Shown here in pieces: positions 42,101 through 46,170 of a stretch of DNA of 46,170 nt (the first letter of the stretch is position 1; each line of letters opens with the position of its first letter). The DNA lies in contig JAKSBZ010000291.1 of assembly GCA_022360875.1 (NCBI GenBank), positions 1 through 46,170 of the forward strand. Direction: 5' to 3'. Origin of the DNA: Cytophagales bacterium. Lineage in GTDB: Bacteria; Bacteroidota; Bacteroidia; Cytophagales; Cyclobacteriaceae. Position numbers and translations under genes: made by a program. A model generated the notes under the pieces. That model was not told the origin of the DNA and searched no databases. It saw only the letters and a program-made list of their open reading frames with translations.

Positions 42101-44688
42101 ACCAGCCGCACCGTGTGCTTTTTGTCCGTAAGAAGCATACCGCGGCTGTCGCCTTCAGGCAGCTTAAGCCCGACAAACGAAGCGTAAGGATAGTAAAGAA
42201 TTGATTTTGTCCCGATGCTGAACTCCCCGCCCGGCTCATACGCTTTTCCCTTAAAAATTGCCTTCAGCGCTCCTGGAGACTCTCTTTCTGTATTAATGCT
42301 CACATTGAATTTTGCTTTGCCCTGCGCATTCAGCCTCCCGCTGAATACCCGCTCGCGCTCAGCGTAAAAACGCTTGGACGCATCGTCGAAATGATACTGT
42401 CCGAAACCTTTAAAAGTTGTTTTTGCCGGCGCAAGCAACAGATCGTACTCGGCTTTTAAATTCTTGCCCACGGCACCGTGCAGCCAGCGCACGCTCAACG
42501 AAGCACTAAACTGTTTATCGCTTGCATAAAGCGCTTTTTCCGGAAATTCCAAATCCAATTTTAAACGGTTGGGCTTCACCGTCTCCACTTTCAGCGACTG
42601 TGTGAAAACAGCGCCGCCAACCTTCACCTTAGCCGTCCACTTGCCCGTTGGCGCTTCTTCATCAGTAGCAGTCACAAAACTGTAGATTTCCCCTTCCTGG
42701 GAAGTTTTCACCTGCCGGTCTGTGCGTCTGCCCATCGGGTCATACAGTTCGAAAATTACGGGGTGGTCTTCCGGCAAGCGGTGCCCGCGGTCTTCCAGAA
42801 TAAACGACAAATACATCGGATCTCCCGGGCGCCAAACGCCTCGCTCTCCGTAAATAAAACCCTTCAACCCCTTTTGAACCACGCTTCCGCTTACGTCAAA
42901 GTTGCTCAGCGACAGCGATGAGCCGTCATCAAGCTTTAAGTATCCGTACTGTTTGTCTTTTTTTCCAACTAAAAAAAACGCACGGCGGTCAAGCGGAACC
43001 GCGGCCTTTCCTTCGGCATCTGTCTTTGCTTTGGCAATTAGCTGCTGCTGAAAATCGTAAATCAGCAACTCTGTCTGCGCCATCGGAGCAGTAGATATCA
43101 TATCGGTCACAAACACATTCAAATCGCCTTTATCGGCCTGCTTGGCAATGATGCCCATATCCGAGGCGAACAATACTTTCTGTATCGTACGATAACCGCC
43201 GTAATACGAGTCGGTACACGGATTGTCCCGGTCGCGCCAATTAAAATCATTGCTATAGTAAGGCTCATAGCCATCCCAATAGCTTGATTCGGTTTCGTAT
43301 TCCTGCTCATCCTCAAGAATTTCTACCTTGTCCTCCTCTTCAGTATCGTAACCGCAGTTGTAAATCGACTGGCTCTTGTCGAATCCAATTTTAATTTGGT
43401 AAAGAGCTCCCGGATCGGCTTTCATTATTTTCTCCAGATCCAGCGTAAAACGATTCCACTCGGACAAATCCGTCACGCCTGAATCATTCAGCGGCACTTC
43501 CGTCTTCAGCACCGTGCGCCCCACACGGCGCAACTGACCGGTTCCTCCCATAGAATTGGATTGAAGATACTGAAGCACATTGTCTTCAAAAATCTTTATA
43601 ACCCGCACATTCACCGCACGCAGGTTCACTGCCCGGAACGGCAGTACAAGGCCATGACTGGACGGCAAAATATTTCCCTTTCCGGACTCCCAGGCAACCT
43701 CCGGCTTGTGCTGGGTGAACATTACCTTAGTTTTAAAAGTCTCTTGCAAGCGATCACCGTTTCTGCTCCGCAATCCCTTGTGCACTATCAGCTCGGCCGC
43801 TCCGGTCTGATCTTCCTGCGGGTAAATTTTCAATTCATGCCCGTCTGTCACAAAACTCGGTGAGCGCATGCCTTTAACCTGCACCAGTCCTTCTATCTTC
43901 TGGCGCTTGTCCACAGGATCCGAAAAGCGAACAGACACGTACGACTTCCCGTCACGGACCAGCTTTACGCTCAACACTTTGTACTCTCCAATCGCCGGAA
44001 CCGAAACCTTTTTTTCTCCCTTTCGGGCAACGCCCAAAGGTTTCCCGTTCCATGTCAGCAACAGCTTATCTTCTCGCGATTTCCGCTTTATGCCGGGTAC
44101 TGTAAACCGATGAACATTTTTCGCTTCGTGCGACCAGTCTATTTTCAAACTCTTTCCGTCCTGCTCAGCACGGAGCACCTTCTCGGTCAGCTCTTCCGAT
44201 GCAACGTCAGCCGTTTGCAGATTGCCGCGCAGCTGCAACTGATTGTCACCCTTTTCATAAATTTCAAGCCCTTCAACATTCACCTCAAAATTCTGCTCCA
44301 TTGTCTTAAACCCAAAACGGAACGCCGGCACAGACGAAGGGGCGCCCAACAGTTGCCGTAAATCTACAGAAACTTCGTAAGTCTGGTTGGGAGCAAAAGA
44401 GGACTCAGGCTTGAAAACAACAGTCGATGCATCAGCCCAAAAAGCTTTCCCGTTCACTGCAGGCCGAAACTTCAGCCCCGACTGAATTGACCGGCCCAGC
44501 ACGGCAGAGTCCTTCACTGCTTTAGTCAGCTTGATGCGCACTTCATCCTGCACAGAAATCACTCCTGCGGTATGCGCGGCGATATATTCTACAAATGCGT
44601 CGCTTTCAGCGCTTTTCTCCCTTTTTTCCCTGGTACAAGCCATACACAGAGCACAAAAAAAGAGGCAATATAGTAAGACTCTTCTCAT
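39181..44688 (-). CDS. Bacterial alpha-2-macroglobulin family lipoprotein
   Basis: Bacterial alpha-2-macroglobulins trap attacking proteases in the periplasm through a reactive thioester. The 1835-residue length is typical. The N-terminus YCLFFCALCMAC is a lipoprotein-like signal with Cys18 as the predicted lipid site, although the residue at -3 is atypical. A series of macroglobulin-like beta domains follows (GVWRPGDPMYLSFIL near 615 is the MG signature). The thioester motif is YPHGCVEQTASSV with Cys1389 and Gln1392 joined, followed by the thioester domain with its helical toroid (~1395-1640) and a C-terminal receptor-like beta domain. No penicillin-binding protein 1C gene, its common neighbour, is adjacent. 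Confidence 0.92.
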   Translation of the reverse strand: MRRVLLYCLFFCALCMACTREKREKSAESDAFVEYIAAHTAGVISVQDEVRIKLTKAVKDSAVLGRSIQSGLKFRPAVNGKAFWADASTVVFKPESSFAPNQTYEVSVDLRQLLGAPSSVPAFRFGFKTMEQNFEVNVEGLEIYEKGDNQLQLRGNLQTADVASEELTEKVLRAEQDGKSLKIDWSHEAKNVHRFTVPGIKRKSREDKLLLTWNGKPLGVARKGEKKVSVPAIGEYKVLSVKLVRDGKSYVSVRFSDPVDKRQKIEGLVQVKGMRSPSFVTDGHELKIYPQEDQTGAAELIVHKGLRSRNGDRLQETFKTKVMFTQHKPEVAWESGKGNILPSSHGLVLPFRAVNLRAVNVRVIKIFEDNVLQYLQSNSMGGTGQLRRVGRTVLKTEVPLNDSGVTDLSEWNRFTLDLEKIMKADPGALYQIKIGFDKSQSIYNCGYDTEEEDKVEILEDEQEYETESSYWDGYEPYYSNDFNWRDRDNPCTDSYYGGYRTIQKVLFASDMGIIAKQADKGDLNVFVTDMISTAPMAQTELLIYDFQQQLIAKAKTDAEGKAAVPLDRRAFFLVGKKDKQYGYLKLDDGSSLSLSNFDVSGSVVQKGLKGFIYGERGVWRPGDPMYLSFILEDRGHRLPEDHPVIFELYDPMGRRTDRQVKTSQEGEIYSFVTATDEEAPTGKWTAKVKVGGAVFTQSLKVETVKPNRLKLDLEFPEKALYASDKQFSASLSVRWLHGAVGKNLKAEYDLLLAPAKTTFKGFGQYHFDDASKRFYAERERVFSGRLNAQGKAKFNVSINTERESPGALKAIFKGKAYEPGGEFSIGTKSILYYPYASFVGLKLPEGDSRGMLLTDKKHTVRLVSLTDKGKPDAGQKIKVKIYKLSWRWWWNQSGDDLANYVGRSYRSAVWEGEAATDSKGKAMVDFQINSPEWGRYYVQATNVSSGHSAGQVVYLDWPGWAKKGKQQFGATMLDFTTDKEEYQVGEQVKLTLPASAEGRALISLETGSRLIRSFWVETQKGTAEVAFEATKEMCPNVFINVTLLQPHSQTANDLPIRLYGISGIKVDDPQTRLEPQVKLPESLRPEEKVTVEVSEKNGKPMYYTLAVVDEGLLGLTNYRTPNPWNVFYAKEALGVKTWDLYDQVIGAYGSRLERLLAVGGDGENEGEDKRRARRFKPVVKFMGPFFLKAGENAAHSYQMPQYVGEVRTMVVAVRDGAYGATEVSTPVKQALMVQATLPRGLGPSEKVALPVNVFAMSDRVREVKLNLAVEGDIAVEGSHTQTMQFKKEGDQVAFFRLKTPRKIGRAKVKVSAVSGSVRANYDIEIDVRASNPVFTTVQDTLLAAGQKWSADYKPSGVEGTNRLWLEVSALPPINLSKRLNYLIQYPHGCVEQTASSVFPQLFLKNIMELDEKQTAKISDNVSAGINRLRNFQTEEGAFTYWPGGKYISAWGSSYAGHFLTVAKTRGYFVPERLYDQWLAYEKRTANNWTRTRYYRSDLEQAYRLYVLALAKSPAAGAMNRLKEAGDLSEQAQWRLALAYAVMGQQSVAGQMIKGLSDTVKDYRELSGTFGSAVRDEAMILECLTYMGQKERAFALLKNVARRLSSDQWMSTQTTAYCLLAVAEYIGKARPEGEHTYTYTDRQSPNKVTFETMMSRDELTAAPQKIQLENTSSAPLYFRLIQEGIPLEGADADNSKNLRLQIVYKDQDGKVMDVSKLKQGTDFTAEVTVSNPGIRGEYKEMALEQLFPSGWEILNSRLDDTEKFTKQDAFDSQDIRDDRVYTYFSLKPNKRKTFIVHLNASYQGRFYLPALKCAAMYDHEIYAYRKGQWVEVIPEK

Positions 44689-44710
44689 AAGTAAAAAAAA
44701 TAAATACCCT

Positions 44711-44718
44711 CAAAAATA
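44711..44718 (-). promoter_or_regulatory. Promoter -7 box of the alpha-2-macroglobulin gene (TATTTTTG)
   Basis: TATTTTTG on the minus strand (44718-44711) matches TAnnTTTG and is 22 bases before the start codon. No -33 TTG at the usual distance. Confidence 0.4.
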
Positions 44719-44811
44719 TAAATTAAATATACCCTCGGTCTTTTTTAAAACCTAGCAGTTCCTCCGAAAAAGCGAACTTGACAAAAAATAGCTTTTCCAA
44801 ACGAAAAACTT

Positions 44812-44836
44812 TACATTTGCCTTACCTGAAAGGCAA
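44812..44836 (+). promoter_or_regulatory. Possible hemB promoter -7 box (TACATTTG) within a 7-bp palindrome
   Basis: TACATTTG (44812-44819) fits the -7 consensus. It overlaps the left arm of TTGCCTT-acctga-AAGGCAA (44817-44836), so a protein or an RNA hairpin at this dyad could block initiation. No -33 element at the usual distance. Confidence 0.35.
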
Positions 44837-45091
44837 GCCCCGACAATCATGCCTTATGCAAAAAAAACAGCCATAAGCTCATTTGCCGGCCGGTCGCTTC
44901 AACTATAAGCTGTTTTCGTAAACGCACGCGAGAGGCCAAAAAAATACGTTTTTCAACAATTCAAAACACATCAGGGATTCCTCCCTGGCTAAATAGTATT
45001 TTCCGCTCTCGCTTTTCCAACAGCCGCTGCTGAAGACTGTCTAAACGCTGTTTTTCAGAGAAAAATATTCAATCTAAACCTTTGATTGACC

Positions 45092-46072
45092 ATGAACCTA
45101 ATCAGAAGACCCCGCAGAAATAGAAAATCGTCGGCGATTCGTTCGATGATTGAAGAAACTCACCTGGGAGTAAAAGACTTCATTTTTCCTATGTTCCTGA
45201 TCGAGGGAACCAATAAAAAAATTGAGATCGATTCCATGCCGGGCATCCATCGGTTTTCCCTGGATTTGCTGCTCAATGAAATTGAGGAATGCATGAAGCT
45301 GGGCATCCACACATTTTGTCTTTTCCCCGCCATTGACGAAGCGAAGAAAAACTCTATGGCTACCGAAGGATGGAACGAGAAAGGATTGTATCCTCAGGCT
45401 CTGGCCGCTGTGAAGCAGCATTTTCCTGAAGCCTGTCTGATGACCGACGTAGCCATGGACCCGTACAGCTCTGACGGACACGACGGCATTGTGCGCAACG
45501 GTATAATCGTCAATGACGACACACTGGAAGTACTGGGCAAAATGGCGCTGGCGCAAGCCCGCGCAGGCGCCGACATCATCGGTCCGTCGGACATGATGGA
45601 CGGACGCGTAGGCTACATTCGCGATATGCTGGACGCCGAAGGCTACGAGAACGTGTCGATTATGTCGTACACGGCCAAATACGCCAGCGCATTTTACGGA
45701 CCTTTCCGCGACGCGCTGGATTCCGCGCCTAAATTCGGAGACAAAAAAACCTACCAAATGAACCCGGCCAACAAGACTGAGGCAATCATCGAGGCTGAAA
45801 TGGACTATGCCGAGGGCGCCGACATCCTGATGGTGAAGCCAGCTTTCTCGTATTTGGATGTAATCCAAACTTTGAAAGAGAACTTCCCGACTCCGGTTTC
45901 GGCTTACAACGTCAGCGGAGAATATGCAATGATCAAAGCCGCCGCGAACAACGGATGGCTCGACAACAATACAGCACGGGACGAAATGCTGCTGAGCATC
46001 AAACGTGCCGGCGCCGATGTTATCCTGACTTATTTTGCCAAAGAATTCGCTTTGGCCCACTCGAATATTTAA
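45092..46072 (+). CDS. hemB: Porphobilinogen synthase (delta-aminolevulinic acid dehydratase)
   Basis: HemB condenses two 5-aminolevulinate molecules into porphobilinogen in haem synthesis. From ATG 45092 the protein has 326 residues, the usual length. The active-site lysines are in SYTAKYASAFYG (Lys196) and ILMVKPAFSYLD (Lys249, the Schiff-base former). The metal region reads DVAMDPYSSDGHDGI, with Asp instead of the Cys cluster of zinc enzymes. It therefore belongs to the non-zinc, magnesium-activated class. An in-frame TTG six bases earlier is not used. A strong hairpin after the stop terminates it. Confidence 0.95.
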   Translation: MNLIRRPRRNRKSSAIRSMIEETHLGVKDFIFPMFLIEGTNKKIEIDSMPGIHRFSLDLLLNEIEECMKLGIHTFCLFPAIDEAKKNSMATEGWNEKGLYPQALAAVKQHFPEACLMTDVAMDPYSSDGHDGIVRNGIIVNDDTLEVLGKMALAQARAGADIIGPSDMMDGRVGYIRDMLDAEGYENVSIMSYTAKYASAFYGPFRDALDSAPKFGDKKTYQMNPANKTEAIIEAEMDYAEGADILMVKPAFSYLDVIQTLKENFPTPVSAYNVSGEYAMIKAAANNGWLDNNTARDEMLLSIKRAGADVILTYFAKEFALAHSNI

Positions 46073-46079
46073 AACTCCA

Positions 46080-46115
46080 AAGGCAAGCTCCGGCTTGCCT
46101 TCTTATCATTTTTTT
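46080..46115 (+). terminator. Terminator of hemB
   Basis: AAGGCAAGC (46080-46088) pairs perfectly with GCTTGCCTT (46093-46101) around TCCG. A T-run begins 7 bases later. Confidence 0.8.
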
Positions 46116-46132
46116 ATCGTCCGCCCACTCCG

Positions 46133-46170
46133 ATGACCACCGCACAGCGTTCCTACAACATGTCCATCAT
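46133..46170 (+). CDS. Possible start of a gene cut by the window end
   Basis: An open frame starts at ATG 46133 (MTTAQRSYNMSI) and continues to the end of the window. Only twelve residues are visible, so neither the gene nor its product can be judged; the distance from the hemB terminator is reasonable. Confidence 0.25.
   Translation, partial: MTTAQRSYNMSI

Larger units (their letters stand above)
44689..45091. other. Divergent intergenic region with structured hemB leader
   Basis: The alpha-2-macroglobulin promoter is at the left. A -7 box at 44812-44819 would give hemB a leader of about 265 bases. The leader contains several dyads: TTGCCTT/AAGGCAA (44817-44836), CTTATG/CATAAG (44853-44877), AACAGC/GCTGTT around 44867-44915, and CAGGGA/TCCCTG (44972-44987). 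No ribosome-binding structure or known RNA family is recognised. Confidence 0.45.

Noticed and set aside
44817-44836. TTGCCTT/AAGGCAA dyad considered as a terminator
   Set aside because: No T-run follows on either strand and no gene ends next to it; it is better considered as an operator or leader hairpin.
45098-46060. 320-residue open frame antisense to hemB
   Set aside because: HemB is certain by its motifs; the antisense frame is a codon-bias shadow without any domain.
1-46170. CRISPR arrays, tRNA or rRNA genes, insertion sequences, phage genes, attachment sites
   Set aside because: No regularly spaced direct repeats, cloverleaf-like gene with an acceptor end, transposase or integrase motifs were seen anywhere. 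A low-score tRNA or small RNA cannot be excluded without tRNAscan-SE or covariance-model searches.

Overview
The window looks like a chromosomal segment from a member of the Bacteroidota, most likely a Cytophagales or Flammeovirgaceae-type organism. Four things point there. It has type IX secretion traits: a CHU_C-type C-terminal sorting domain and a PorE-like TPR/PD40/CRD/OmpA protein. It has bacillithiol synthesis (bshA). It has Bacteroidota-specific families (two-domain Nfu, a ~388-residue PurM, a NagZ/beta-lactamase fusion, DUF2807). And there are repeated promoter -7 boxes of the form TAnnTTTG upstream of genes. I see no rRNA, tRNA, CRISPR array, insertion sequence or prophage; most of the window is ordinary core genome.

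Layout. 1-1755: the end of a sugar-phosphate nucleotidyltransferase overlapping a NahK-like sugar kinase. 1757-5479 (-): a solitary 1240-residue protein with acidic/serine repeats and a C-terminal domain resembling actin-fragmin kinase/PI3K-like kinases, the most unusual gene here. 5589-8956: coaE, an outer-membrane protein, nfu and an RluA-type pseudouridine synthase. 9132-13959 (-): a FucP-like sugar transporter, pyruvate dehydrogenase E1 beta and a large TPR/OmpA-like lipoprotein. 14132-17875: a PspC-like protein (+), then (-) a glycosyltransferase 2, YbaB and a T9SS type-B cargo protein. 18258-24515 (+): a 43-residue basic protein with its own promoter and terminator, a DUF2807 protein, hemE, a conserved Bacteroidota protein, the PorE-like protein and purM. 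24606-32207: fadD-type acyl-CoA ligase (-), chromate transporter (+), then (-) two rhomboid proteases, mutL and a small membrane protein. 32274-38591 (+): NagZ-like/serine hydrolase fusion, bshA, a HAD phosphatase and an alpha/beta hydrolase. 38727-44688 (-): a small lipoprotein and a bacterial alpha-2-macroglobulin. 45092-46072 (+): hemB, then the possible start of another gene.

Themes. Two haem biosynthesis enzymes (HemB, HemE) lie in the window but not together. Envelope functions dominate: T9SS-associated proteins, peptidoglycan recycling, an alpha-2-macroglobulin, lipoproteins and rhomboids. Most genes sit in single or two-gene units separated by well-formed intrinsic terminators, several of which run directly into the next promoter. 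The best candidate for something undescribed is the 1240-residue kinase-like protein; the best candidate among small genes is the 43-residue protein at 18258-18389.
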